Made by a program: the position numbers and the translations under genes. Below the pieces are notes generated by a model, which was given only the letters and a program-made list of their open reading frames with translations, had not been told where the DNA came from and made no database searches. Positions 1-8,918 of a stretch of DNA of 64,000 nucleotides are shown here, one piece after another. The stretch spans positions 1 through 64,000 of the forward strand of contig CALXLX010000050.1 in assembly GCA_944389315.1 (NCBI GenBank), written 5' to 3'. Numbering within the stretch: the first letter of the stretch is position 1; each line of letters opens with the position of its first letter. The DNA comes from an uncultured Opitutales bacterium (lineage in GTDB: Bacteria > Verrucomicrobiota > Verrucomicrobiia > Opitutales > Intestinicryptomonadaceae).

Positions 1-764
1 CGGAGGAAATAATAAAGAATTTCTTCGATAAAGACAGCAAATACTATGTTGGCAATTTCAAGCACATAAAGAGAATTGTCGCCGGACATTCATACCATTC
101 AGATTTCAACAAGCAGGTAATAACATCAGTAAGAGAAAAGCTCGCCGGAGAATGTTCAAAATATGGGGTACAATACCAGCAGAGCGAATGGTGCATGCTT
201 AGCTTTGCAACAAAGAAGCATGATGTATTAACTAAAGATTGGCATTCAGATAATTACGCTGATATTCAAATCTCTCTTGCAATGTGTAGGCTCATTTATG
301 CGGACATCGTGATTGGAGGTTCCAATGCATGGGGATATTGGAAGGCGATGGAGATAAATGGCCATAATGCCCTTACCGGGGTGTATCCTAAAGACGGAGA
401 CATAACAAAGGGCGGAGTTGCCCGTCCGAACAAACTCCTGTGGGCGCTGGGCAACTACTCTTTCTTTATTCGTCCGGGATACAAGAGAATTGCGCTGAGC
501 GGAGCGGACGACATCGACAAAGTTGCCGCCTCTGCATATATTTCCCCCGACGGAAAGAGGATTGTGGCGGTATTTGTAAATTCATCGTTTAATGAATATT
601 CAGCAAACATTTCCCTCCCCAAAAGTTTTAAAGACAAAGTAAAAAACATCTCTGCATTTAGAACAGATTCCGCCTCGGATCTTGCTAATCTTAGACTATC
701 AGATAATGACAGTACAACTATTGTACCAAGGTCTATTACAACCTTGGTTTGGGATCTGAAATAA
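1..764 (+). CDS. GH30-family glycoside hydrolase, C-terminal part (5' truncated by window)
   Basis: The reading frame is open from base 3 and continues into the visible C-terminal part, so the gene starts before the window. The segment QSEWCML (bases 183-203) fits the strand that carries the GH30 nucleophile, with Glu at 186-188. The stretch LWALGNYSFFIRPGYKRI is typical of the end of the GH30 barrel, where it passes into the side beta-domain, and the remaining ~90 residues fit that beta-domain. The family includes endo-beta-1,6-galactanases, glucuronoxylanases and glucosylceramidases, and the substrate cannot be told from this fragment. The acid/base Glu and any signal peptide lie outside the window. 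A hairpin terminator follows the stop codon. Neighbouring esterases suggest a role in polysaccharide breakdown. Confidence 0.8.
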   Translation, partial: EEIIKNFFDKDSKYYVGNFKHIKRIVAGHSYHSDFNKQVITSVREKLAGECSKYGVQYQQSEWCMLSFATKKHDVLTKDWHSDNYADIQISLAMCRLIYADIVIGGSNAWGYWKAMEINGHNALTGVYPKDGDITKGGVARPNKLLWALGNYSFFIRPGYKRIALSGADDIDKVAASAYISPDGKRIVAVFVNSSFNEYSANISLPKSFKDKVKNISAFRTDSASDLANLRLSDNDSTTIVPRSITTLVWDLK

Positions 765-791
765 GGAACACTTTCCTCTTAATAAAAATCT

Positions 792-824
792 AAAAGCGCC
801 TGCTGCGAAAGGAGGCGCTTTTTT
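792..824 (+). terminator. Rho-independent terminator after the GH30 gene
   Basis: A 10-bp inverted repeat (AAAAGCGCCT / AGGCGCTTTT) with an 11-base loop is followed by more T. It lies 28 bases after the GH30 stop. The A and T tracts are symmetrical, so it may also serve tlyA, which converges from the other side. Confidence 0.8.
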
Positions 825-882
825 CATTTAATTTATGTAAAAAAGCATATGAATCTAAGCAAAAAATATATAAGAGAATTCT

Positions 883-1674
883 CTAAACGACTGTCTTTTC
901 CAAGCACAACAAAAACTCTTTGTTCCCGTCTCCGCCCAAGATTGGAGAATCTATAAGGCCCAAGACCTTTGCGCCGCGCAAAGATGCGGCAAAATTGCAA
1001 ATTCTATCCGCCGCGGCTACCGCTTTAGATTCATCGCGAACAACGCCCCTGCCCTTCTTCACGGCTTCAACGCCCGCCTCAAACTGCGGCTTCACCAAGA
1101 ACACGGCTCTATGCCCGGGCTTCAACATGTCGAACAGCCCGCCCAGAACCTTTTCAAGCGAGATGAAAGACAAGTCCCCGGCGATGAAGTCGAAAATTCC
1201 GTCCCCATGGGGAGAGGGGAAATCGGACGGATAGCTCTTTATAAAGAAATCTGCGGAAATATCGCGCACGTCCGTCTTTTCTATGTTTTCCGCCCTCGCG
1301 TCTGAGGCAATCTTGGGGTGCAGCTGGCCGGTGCCGACGTCCACGCAAAATACGCGACGTGCCCCCCTGGAAAGCATGCAGTCTGTAAAACCGCCTGTTG
1401 AAGCCCCGGCATCGAGGGCGACCGCGCCGTCAAGGCCGATGGAAAACTCGTCGAGGGCGCGCTCGAGCTTTACCCCCGCGCGCGAAACATACTTCAGCTC
1501 CAGGCAGCAACCCTCTATGCGCAGAAGCGTCCCGTCGGGAATTTTCCTCGAGGGCTTGTCTACCTGTTCGCCCGAGGGCAGAAATACCCGCCCGTCCTCT
1601 ATCAGCACGCGCGCCTTAGAGCGGCTCTCTGCGAGAGAGTTTTTTACAAGATATTCGTCCGCTCGCAAGGACAT
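883..1674 (-). CDS. tlyA: TlyA-family rRNA (cytidine-2'-O)-methyltransferase
   Basis: The 263-residue protein has an N-terminal S4 RNA-binding domain (about residues 1-60, SLRADEYLV..) and a C-terminal FtsJ-type methyltransferase domain. Visible motifs are YVSRAGVKLERAL at the domain junction, the SAM-binding LDAGASTGGFTDC, VDVGTGQLHPKI, DLSFISLEKV and LVKPQFEAG. Length and order match the TlyA/hemolysin A family, which 2'-O-methylates cytidines in 16S and/or 23S rRNA. The older name hemolysin is likely misleading. The gene lies 9 bases downstream of a small membrane-protein gene on the same strand and is probably co-transcribed with it. Confidence 0.92.
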   Translation of the reverse strand: MSLRADEYLVKNSLAESRSKARVLIEDGRVFLPSGEQVDKPSRKIPDGTLLRIEGCCLELKYVSRAGVKLERALDEFSIGLDGAVALDAGASTGGFTDCMLSRGARRVFCVDVGTGQLHPKIASDARAENIEKTDVRDISADFFIKSYPSDFPSPHGDGIFDFIAGDLSFISLEKVLGGLFDMLKPGHRAVFLVKPQFEAGVEAVKKGRGVVRDESKAVAAADRICNFAASLRGAKVLGLIDSPILGGDGNKEFLLCLEKTVV

Positions 1675-1683
1675 GTCAACGGC

Positions 1684-2001
1684 CTACTCGCCCTCCTTAT
1701 TGGGATCTGCCCTAACGGGATTTTTCGGGATGAAAGTTATGTCCATATCCTCCATTTTAACACCCTGCGCCTTGCCGGAAAGCTTCACGGACGCCTTAGC
1801 CATAGACTGAGGCAAATCACCGCCCTGGGTAATGACCAGATGCAAAAGCGCTATAAACGCCAGAATGCCCGTCGCCAATACCACATACCCGACTATAAAG
1901 CGCATTTTCTCCGCGCGTTTTGCCGTGGGGCTCAGCTTCACGCGCCTTCCGAAACGCCCTACGGGCTCCTCCGACGACGGGAACGCCCCGCCCAAGCCCA
2001 T
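1684..2001 (-). CDS. Small single-pass membrane protein of unknown function
   Basis: I do not recognise this protein. From the ATG at 2001 it has 105 residues: a basic N-terminal segment, one strong transmembrane helix (around FIVGYVVLATGILAFIALLHLVI) and a polar C-terminal tail rich in Asp, Lys and Pro. The frame stays open upstream to about 2265, but that part would overlap the start of the divergent esterase gene and has poor composition, so I chose the internal ATG. A GTG at 2046 is another possible start. It directly precedes tlyA on the same strand. The existence of the gene is likely; the start is uncertain. Confidence 0.55.
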   Translation of the reverse strand: MGLGGAFPSSEEPVGRFGRRVKLSPTAKRAEKMRFIVGYVVLATGILAFIALLHLVITQGGDLPQSMAKASVKLSGKAQGVKMEDMDITFIPKNPVRADPNKEGE

Positions 2002-2208
2002 GGCCGCCTTGCTCTTGCGCCTGATTTTGCCTTCGTCTATAATCACGGCAAGGATTAAACATTTTTTTGCCCCCTCCGCGCAAGCAAAACTTTTACGTTT
2101 GACGAGGCAAGCATCGCCGATAGTCTTTTCAGACAATTTACGCTTGGGCAACCCGGAGTTTTCGGGTTTTCCAATGGTTAAAATACATAAAAACACGATA
2201 TACGTTTT

Positions 2209-3765
2209 ATGAAGAAACTGTTTTTTATCGCGACGCTGCTTGCGCTCTACACAAATATTACCCATGCGGATATAACCATGCCGAAGATATTTTCAGACGG
2301 CATGGTATTGCAACAGACCTATCCCGCGGCCGTATGGGGAAAATCCTCGCCAAACGCAGAAATAGAGGTAGCGTTCTCCGGAAGGAAGCAAAAGACGAAG
2401 GCCGACGCCAACGGAGAATGGAAACTGTCTCTAAAACCGCTGAAAGCTTCCGCGACGCCCTCCGAGATGCTCATTTTTGAAAACGGCAAAGAGGCAAAGA
2501 AGATTTCCAACGTGCTCGTGGGAGAGGTTTGGATAGCCGGCGGGCAGAGCAACATGGAGTTCGCGTTGAGCACTATGAAAGACGCGGATAAAATCATCGA
2601 AGAAAACGCGTCAGACAATTTGCGCTTCTTCCTTCAATGGCCCTCAAACACCTTTTCAGATAAGCCGCAGTTCGACAACCCCAAAGGCTCTCAATGGGTG
2701 TCTGCAAAGGATAAGATCGGCTCGCCAAGCGCGGTTGCGTTCTTGTTTGCAAACGGCATAAGGAAGGCCTTCGACATTCCGATGGGAGTTGTGATGACCT
2801 CCATGAGCGGCACGTCGATGTACTCGTGGGTGCCTGAGAAGACGTTCTCCGAAGACCCCCGCATGGAGCACGAGAGGAAAGCATTTGAAAGGCGCAAAGC
2901 CTCATACAATTTTGACAAGGCGCTCGAGAAATGGACGAACGACAAGAAGAATTACGAGGAGAAAGTCGCCAAGGCAAAGGCCGAAGGCAAACCCGCGCCC
3001 AGTGCCCCGTACACCTTCTCCGTGCATTATCCTAGGAAGGACACTCCGGACGGTTTTAGGACGCCGACATGGCTTTACAACGGCAAAGTTGCGCCTGTTG
3101 CGGGATATTCGGCCCGCGGATTCATATGGTACCAGGGCGAGAACGACTCCAACAAGAAGCGGGAGCTTTTCGCGGACCAACTTTCGGCGCTGATAGACTC
3201 GTGGCGTTCCGCCTGGAGAAGGGCCAATATGCCGTTTTTAATTGTGCAGCTCCCCAGCTACACATCGAAAAACTGGCCGGAAATAAGGCTCGCGCAGGCG
3301 CAGGTTGCCAAAGAGGGCAAAAATGTGTTTACGGCGGTGGTATTCGACACCGGAGAGGAGAAGGACGTGCACCCGAAGGACAAGCTTAAAGTCGGCCAGA
3401 GGCTGGCAAACATAGCATTAAAGGAAGTCTACAGGCAAAAGAACGTGCACGCCTTCGGGCCCACTTTCAAGAGCGCGCAATACTCCCGCGGAACGGTCAG
3501 GGTTTCCTTCGATATGGACGGCTCAAGATTTGCAAGGCCCTCCGGAGACATAAAATGCTTCGAGATTTCCCTCGACGGAAAGAACTGGCTGGAGGCAAAT
3601 GCTAAAATAGTGTCCAACGACGCTCTGTCTGTCAGCGGCGGAGGCGGCGGGGAAATAGTCGGGGTTCGCTACGCCCACAAGGACTGGGCAAAACCGCATC
3701 TTAATTTGTTCGACGCAGACGGGTTGCCTACGGCGCCGTTTGAGGACATAAGAGAGGACAAATAA
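2209..3765 (+). CDS. Sialate O-acetylesterase-type (SASA family) esterase, paralogue 1
   Basis: The 518-residue protein has a signal peptide (residues 1-20), an N-terminal beta-sandwich region, and an SGNH/GDSL-like SASA domain. The nucleophile motif GGQSNM has Ser114, WYQGEND is at about 308-313, and the catalytic DVHPKDK carries His388. A Lys/Glu-rich helical insertion at about residues 215-265 separates the blocks. The family removes O-acetyl groups from sialic acids, and related enzymes act on acetylated xylan. This is the first of four tandem paralogues; the next starts 12 bases after the stop, so they are probably one transcript. No clear Shine-Dalgarno precedes the ATG. The exact substrate is unknown. 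Confidence 0.85.
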   Translation: MKKLFFIATLLALYTNITHADITMPKIFSDGMVLQQTYPAAVWGKSSPNAEIEVAFSGRKQKTKADANGEWKLSLKPLKASATPSEMLIFENGKEAKKISNVLVGEVWIAGGQSNMEFALSTMKDADKIIEENASDNLRFFLQWPSNTFSDKPQFDNPKGSQWVSAKDKIGSPSAVAFLFANGIRKAFDIPMGVVMTSMSGTSMYSWVPEKTFSEDPRMEHERKAFERRKASYNFDKALEKWTNDKKNYEEKVAKAKAEGKPAPSAPYTFSVHYPRKDTPDGFRTPTWLYNGKVAPVAGYSARGFIWYQGENDSNKKRELFADQLSALIDSWRSAWRRANMPFLIVQLPSYTSKNWPEIRLAQAQVAKEGKNVFTAVVFDTGEEKDVHPKDKLKVGQRLANIALKEVYRQKNVHAFGPTFKSAQYSRGTVRVSFDMDGSRFARPSGDIKCFEISLDGKNWLEANAKIVSNDALSVSGGGGGEIVGVRYAHKDWAKPHLNLFDADGLPTAPFEDIREDK

Positions 3766-3777
3766 AAAAATCTTTCC

Positions 3778-5349
3778 ATGAAAAAGCTCTCCGCATTCAT
3801 ACTCATACTGGCGTCCGCGGCCGTACTTTGCGCCGAAATAGCAATGCCGAAAATCTTCGGCGACAACATGGTTCTGCAGAGCGGAAAACCCGTAAAGGTT
3901 TGGGGAAAGGCCGACGCCAACTCTAAGGTGAGGGTATCCTACGCGGGCAAAAACGCCGAGGCAAAGGCCTCGGCTGACGGCTTGTGGAGCCTGCACCTGC
4001 CGCCGCTTGCCGCGTCCAAGAAGCCGGAGCAATTCAAGGTATTCGAGAACGGCAAAATCGCCAAGACTTTCTCAAACGTCCTTGCAGGAGAGGTTTGGAT
4101 AGCTGGCGGGCAGAGCAATATGGAATTTACAATCCGCAACAGCACGGATTTTGATGCCTTCAAGAAAAGAATGGCCGCCGAGCCGCAGAAATATTCTCTA
4201 ATAAGGTTCATAAAGCCCAAGAAGTCGAACATAAGCAAGACCAAGCTGTTCGACTTCGACTGCGACGCCGAGTGGACGGACATCGTGTCGAATCCGGATT
4301 TCAGGTTTTCGAGCGCGGTGGCATTTTATTTTGCCGAGAGGCTCGTAAACGAGCTGGACGTTCCGATAGGCCTTGTCATAACGCCGCTGGGGGGCTCGTC
4401 CATGACTGCGTGGGTTCCCGAGGAATTTTTAAAGGGCGAGCCCACCTTTGAGAGGGAGCTTGCCGCCTTCAACGAGAAACTTGCGACTTACGACTATCAA
4501 AAGGCGCTCGAGACATTCAACAGGAGGGTGGCCGAATACGAGGAGTCCGTCAAGGCGGCGAAGGCCGCGGGCAAACCCGAGCCTAAAAAGCCCTACGACC
4601 TTCAGCCCGTATGGACCCCAGACCCTATAACTCCGACGAACATCAGGTTTACGCCGGCGTGGCTGTACAACGCCAAGATTGCGCCCATTGCGGGATATAC
4701 CGCGCGCGGCGTCATCTGGTACCAGGGAGAGGCAAACCTTACGGGGAGGCTCGACGGCACGTTCACAAGCCGCTTCAACCGCCTAATGCAGGCCTGGCGC
4801 GCGGAATGGCAGGACGAAAATCTGCCCTTCATTTTTGCGCAGCTGCCGAGCTTCGGCAGGCAGAGGTCTTGGCCAGAGACGCGCTGGCAGCAGTTTGAGA
4901 GCTTCAAGCAGACGCCCAATTCCCACATAGTAATAACTATAGACACCGGCGAGGAAAACGACATACACCCCAAGCAAAAGACCCCCGTGGCAGACCGTTT
5001 TGCCCGCATAGCTTTGAATAAATACTACGGCAAGAACATAACCGCGTATGGCCCCCTGCCCGTATCTGCAAAATTCGACGCCGATAGCGCCGTGGTAAAG
5101 CTCGACTGCAAGACCGCGCTAAAATGCAGGGGCAATCCCCGCGGATTCGAGGCGCGTTCGGGCGGCAAATGGGTGGAGGCAAAAGCGCAGGTATCCCCCA
5201 AGGGATTCGTTAAAATAAGCTCCACCGACGGCGCAAAAATAGACGCGGTCAGGTACGCATGGTTCGACTGGGCTGTTCCGCAGGTGTGCCTGTTCGACTC
5301 GGAGGATCTGCCCGCGGCGCCTTTCGTATTTTTCAAGAACAACAACTAA
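3778..5349 (+). CDS. Sialate O-acetylesterase-type (SASA family) esterase, paralogue 2
   Basis: This 523-residue paralogue of the preceding gene has a signal peptide ending near residue 19 (VLCA). It keeps the nucleophile block GGQSNMEF (Ser113), WYQGEAN (about 314-320) and the catalytic block DIHPKQK (His397), so it should be active. The charged helical insertion is present and ends in the KAAGKPEPKKP-like linker shared with its neighbours. It lies 12 bases after paralogue 1 and 5 bases before paralogue 3. Secretion to the periplasm or cell surface is expected. Whether the four copies differ in substrate cannot be told by eye. Confidence 0.85.
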   Translation: MKKLSAFILILASAAVLCAEIAMPKIFGDNMVLQSGKPVKVWGKADANSKVRVSYAGKNAEAKASADGLWSLHLPPLAASKKPEQFKVFENGKIAKTFSNVLAGEVWIAGGQSNMEFTIRNSTDFDAFKKRMAAEPQKYSLIRFIKPKKSNISKTKLFDFDCDAEWTDIVSNPDFRFSSAVAFYFAERLVNELDVPIGLVITPLGGSSMTAWVPEEFLKGEPTFERELAAFNEKLATYDYQKALETFNRRVAEYEESVKAAKAAGKPEPKKPYDLQPVWTPDPITPTNIRFTPAWLYNAKIAPIAGYTARGVIWYQGEANLTGRLDGTFTSRFNRLMQAWRAEWQDENLPFIFAQLPSFGRQRSWPETRWQQFESFKQTPNSHIVITIDTGEENDIHPKQKTPVADRFARIALNKYYGKNITAYGPLPVSAKFDADSAVVKLDCKTALKCRGNPRGFEARSGGKWVEAKAQVSPKGFVKISSTDGAKIDAVRYAWFDWAVPQVCLFDSEDLPAAPFVFFKNNN

Positions 5350-5354
5350 AGATT

Positions 5355-6947
5355 ATGACCGCACGAATCTCCCGCAAGTATTTGGTTTTAGCCATTGCAG
5401 CATTGCACCTGGCCTTTGCTTCGGCATGGGCGACAGTGCGCACGCCAAAGATATTCTCCGACAACATGGTTTTGCAGGCTTTTGAGCCCGCAAAGATATG
5501 GGGCAGCGCAGACGCGAACTCCGCGATAAAGGTATCGGCGGGAAATGCGCACGCCGAAACCGTCGCCGATGAAAACGGGCAATGGAGCATTGCAATGCCC
5601 CCTATCAAGGCGGCTAAGACGCCTTTCGAGATACGCATATTTGAGAACGGCAAACTTGCAAAAACCATAAGAAACGTTCTGGCGGGAGAAGTATGGATAG
5701 CGGCGGGGCAGTCTAATATGTGGTGGCACATGAAAAATTCAGAGGGATTTGATCAGGCAAAGAAACGCCTGCCAAACGACATGCTGAGAATATTTGTGCA
5801 GCCGTCTGACGCAGTCGCAAAAGAGCCCCAGAAGGACTCTCCCGAGCAGGCGAAATGGGTGGAAGTATCCGCGGAAAACATCGGAGATTTCGGGGCGGTA
5901 TCCTACTTTTTCGGAGAGTTCCTCTCAGACAAGCTAGGCATGCCCGTGGGCATAGTAGAAACTTCAAGGCCGGGCTCAAGCATGGTGGCCTGGGTGTCCA
6001 GGCAGGACGCCAGAGGCGTCGAGAAGTTTGAAAAACAGACTGCAATATTCGACAAGGCGATGCAAAACTTCGACTACGCCTCCGCCGAAAAAAAGTACAA
6101 GTCCGATCTAACCTCCTTTGAAGAGCGGAAGGCCCGTGCAAAGAGCGAGGGCAAAACGTTTTCGGAAAGCCGTCCGCGCGCCCCGCACAAGATGGCGGGA
6201 AATACGAATATAGGTTCAGCCCCGGCGCTTCTTTACAATGCGAAGATAGCTCCTTTGGCAGGCTATACCGCCCGGGGAATCATCTGGTACCAGGGGGAAG
6301 GCGACAGCCGCAACATAGAAAACCGCTCCTTCGCCAAGAAGTTTGAAAGGCTTATAACCTCGTGGCGCAACGCATGGGGCAAACAGGACATGCCGTTTTT
6401 ATTCGTGCAGCTGACAAGCTACAGCACTACGGCGCAGTGGCCCCAGACGCGCTGGCAGCAATATGAAGTCTCTAAAAAACTCGGCGCGCCCATGGCGGTG
6501 ATAACGGACATAGGCGCGAAGAACGACGTGCACCCGCGGAACAAGAGAACCGTGGGTTCAAGGCTCGCAAATTTGGCGTTTGAAAGCGTGTACAAGATGA
6601 AGCTTGCGCAGCCCGCAAGAGCGCCGGTATTTAAGAATGTCAGGTATGCCGGAGCCTCGGCCGAAGTTGAGTTTGAATGTTTCGGCGGAAGCCTCAAGGC
6701 TAAGGGGGATCCGCGCGGCTTTGAGACTCTGGAAAACGGCAAGTGGACAACCCCTAAAATATCCCTAAAGGGAAACCGCGTTCTGCTTAAGTCCAAGGAC
6801 GGGCAAACCATAGACGCAGTCAGGTGCTTTTGGGAAAACTGGGCGGAGCCCAACCTCTGGCTTTTCGGATCCAACGGACTGCCCGCAATGGGCTGCATAG
6901 ACACTAAAAACCCCGAAGATTTGGAGGCGGAATCCGAAAAAGAATAG
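5355..6947 (+). CDS. Sialate O-acetylesterase-type (SASA family) esterase, paralogue 3
   Basis: From the ATG at 5355 the protein has 530 residues. An upstream in-frame start exists, but it lies inside paralogue 2 and would spoil the signal peptide (MTARISRKYLVLAIAALHLA). The blocks AGQSNM (Ser120), WYQGEGD and DVHPRNK are present. It differs from the other three copies right after the nucleophile block: QSNMWW instead of QSNMEF/QSNMEM, which replaces an acidic residue next to the active site. This may indicate a different substrate. A 201-base gap with no gene follows before paralogue 4, so this copy may end the first transcript. Confidence 0.83.
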   Translation: MTARISRKYLVLAIAALHLAFASAWATVRTPKIFSDNMVLQAFEPAKIWGSADANSAIKVSAGNAHAETVADENGQWSIAMPPIKAAKTPFEIRIFENGKLAKTIRNVLAGEVWIAAGQSNMWWHMKNSEGFDQAKKRLPNDMLRIFVQPSDAVAKEPQKDSPEQAKWVEVSAENIGDFGAVSYFFGEFLSDKLGMPVGIVETSRPGSSMVAWVSRQDARGVEKFEKQTAIFDKAMQNFDYASAEKKYKSDLTSFEERKARAKSEGKTFSESRPRAPHKMAGNTNIGSAPALLYNAKIAPLAGYTARGIIWYQGEGDSRNIENRSFAKKFERLITSWRNAWGKQDMPFLFVQLTSYSTTAQWPQTRWQQYEVSKKLGAPMAVITDIGAKNDVHPRNKRTVGSRLANLAFESVYKMKLAQPARAPVFKNVRYAGASAEVEFECFGGSLKAKGDPRGFETLENGKWTTPKISLKGNRVLLKSKDGQTIDAVRCFWENWAEPNLWLFGSNGLPAMGCIDTKNPEDLEAESEKE

Positions 6948-7148
6948 GCGCCTACCAGACGCCGCACATCTTCAGCCAAGCCGCCGCGCAAATACGCCGG
7001 GCAAGCCGCCCGCCAAGGTTGCGGGGAAAAGCGCGCGCATGCACCCTCGGCAAAAACCGCGAACATAAAACCCGGATAACCTCCATATATATATTCGGCT
7101 CGACAAGTCCGTCTCCGAGGCCTTTTATAAATAATAAAACATAAAACC

Positions 7149-8714
7149 ATGAAAAAGCTAATTGTCTTATCAATAGCGCTGGCGGCCATCGCGATGGCTG
7201 TAAACGCGGAAATTGTCATGCCGAAGATATTTTCGGACAATATGGTCATGCAGAGAAACGCCCCCGTAAAAATCTGGGGAAAAGCAGATCCGAACAGCCG
7301 GGTTGCCGTGGAGATAGGCAACATACGCAGGATAAGCGGAGCGGACAAGGACGGCTTTTGGAGCGTCACCCTGCCCCCGCTTCTGGTATCCGACAAACCG
7401 AGGGAATTGACCATTTATGAGAACGGGAAGCCCGCGCGGGTTATAGAAAACGTGCTCGTCGGCGAGGTATGGGTCTCGGGCGGGCAGAGCAACATGGAGA
7501 TGACACTCGGGGAGTCTAACGAATATGCCGAGGCAAAATCGAGGGCGGGGAAGAACTCCTCCTTCAGGATTTTCGAGCAGGGGCGCATAGATTTTTCCAA
7601 GGAAAGGCGCTGGGACTCGGCACCGCAATCGGGTTGGAGAATCGCCTCAAAGGAGGAGGTTGGCAAGTTCTCGGCCGTTGCGTACCTCTTTGGGGAGAAG
7701 CTTTTAAACGAGCTGAAAATGCCCGTAGGCATAATACAGACTTCCCTCGGCGGCACGAAGATGTGCTGCTGGCTCTCAAGAGAGGATATGAAGGGCGTTG
7801 AGGCCTTTGAAAAACAGATGGAGAATTTCGACTCTCAAATGGAGGGGTTTGAAGGCGAAACCGTAAAGCGCCTGGCCGCCGAATATGCAGCAAAGGTAGC
7901 AAAATACAACGAGGAAAAAGCCGCAGCGAAGGCCGCCGGCAAGCCCTTCAAAAAGCCGGCTCCCGGAAAATTTACGGAATACGGCAACAGGTACACCTTC
8001 CATATAATACCAGAGTACCTCTTTAACGCAAAGGTTGCGCCCCTGGCAGGATACACTGCAAAAGGCTTCATATGGTACCAGGGAGAGAGCGACGCCAACG
8101 CCGTAAACAACGACGATTTCGCAAAGATGTTCGGCCGCCTTATAACTTCGTGGCGCAAATACTGGGGCAACGACGACATGCCGTTTATATTCGTGCAGTT
8201 GACGAGCTATTCTACGCAGAACAAATGGCCGGAGACGAGGCTCCTGCAGGAGAAGACGGCGAAGGAGCTCGACGACGTTTACATGGCTGTGACGATAGAT
8301 CTGGGGGAGGAGAAAAACATACACCCCAAGGACAAGCCCGAGGTTGCCCGCAGAATGGCGATAATCGCCCTGGACAAGGTGTACGGCAAAGACATGGGAG
8401 ACATATCCTTCCCGGCTCTGGAGGAGGTATCTTACAATGGGTCCAAGGCAAAGCTGGAATTTGAGCTTGACGGGAAATTGAAGTTTGAAGGTTCCCCCCG
8501 CGGGTTCGAGACCCTTTCGGAAGGAAAGTGGAGCCAGGCAGACGCCAAGATAAGCGGAGAAAAAACGGTTGAAATATCCTCAAAGGACGGTTCCGCCGTG
8601 GAGGGAGTCCGCTATCTTTGGAAGTGCTGGGCAAAGCCCGACGCATGCCTGTTCGGGGAGAACGGCCTGCCGGCAGCTCCGTTTAGCGACAAGAAAGCCC
8701 TGAATCAGGACTAA
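7149..8714 (+). CDS. Sialate O-acetylesterase-type (SASA family) esterase, paralogue 4
   Basis: This 521-residue protein has a signal peptide (residues 1-20), GGQSNMEM (Ser114), WYQGESD and NIHPKDK (His392). The charged helical insertion is again present with the AAGKPFKKP linker. It is separated from paralogue 3 by 201 bases with an AT-rich end (TTTATAAATAATAAAAC), so it may have its own promoter. A good terminator follows 50 bases after the stop. All catalytic blocks are intact, so it is unlikely to be a decaying copy. Confidence 0.85.
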   Translation: MKKLIVLSIALAAIAMAVNAEIVMPKIFSDNMVMQRNAPVKIWGKADPNSRVAVEIGNIRRISGADKDGFWSVTLPPLLVSDKPRELTIYENGKPARVIENVLVGEVWVSGGQSNMEMTLGESNEYAEAKSRAGKNSSFRIFEQGRIDFSKERRWDSAPQSGWRIASKEEVGKFSAVAYLFGEKLLNELKMPVGIIQTSLGGTKMCCWLSREDMKGVEAFEKQMENFDSQMEGFEGETVKRLAAEYAAKVAKYNEEKAAAKAAGKPFKKPAPGKFTEYGNRYTFHIIPEYLFNAKVAPLAGYTAKGFIWYQGESDANAVNNDDFAKMFGRLITSWRKYWGNDDMPFIFVQLTSYSTQNKWPETRLLQEKTAKELDDVYMAVTIDLGEEKNIHPKDKPEVARRMAIIALDKVYGKDMGDISFPALEEVSYNGSKAKLEFELDGKLKFEGSPRGFETLSEGKWSQADAKISGEKTVEISSKDGSAVEGVRYLWKCWAKPDACLFGENGLPAAPFSDKKALNQD

Positions 8715-8763
8715 AACAGGCCGTACGGGCCACAAACTCCGGATTTTACTCCACGGAGGCAAA

Positions 8764-8796
8764 AGCGCCGACAAATACCGCTGTCGGCGTTTTTTT
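8764..8796 (+). terminator. Rho-independent terminator after the esterase array
   Basis: An 8-bp stem CGCCGACA / TGTCGGCG with an 8-base loop is followed by a run of seven T. It closes the SASA esterase group and separates it from the polysaccharide export genes. Confidence 0.85.
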
Positions 8797-8918
8797 GCGC
8801 TCCTGGCGGCGGCCTTCACGGTCATTATTGTGGCGTCTGGGGCAAAAGAGAGCGAAAATTGAGATGTAAAAAGTTTTATGTTGAAATTTTTCCAAATGGA
8901 CGGTTAGATTGGCTTCTT

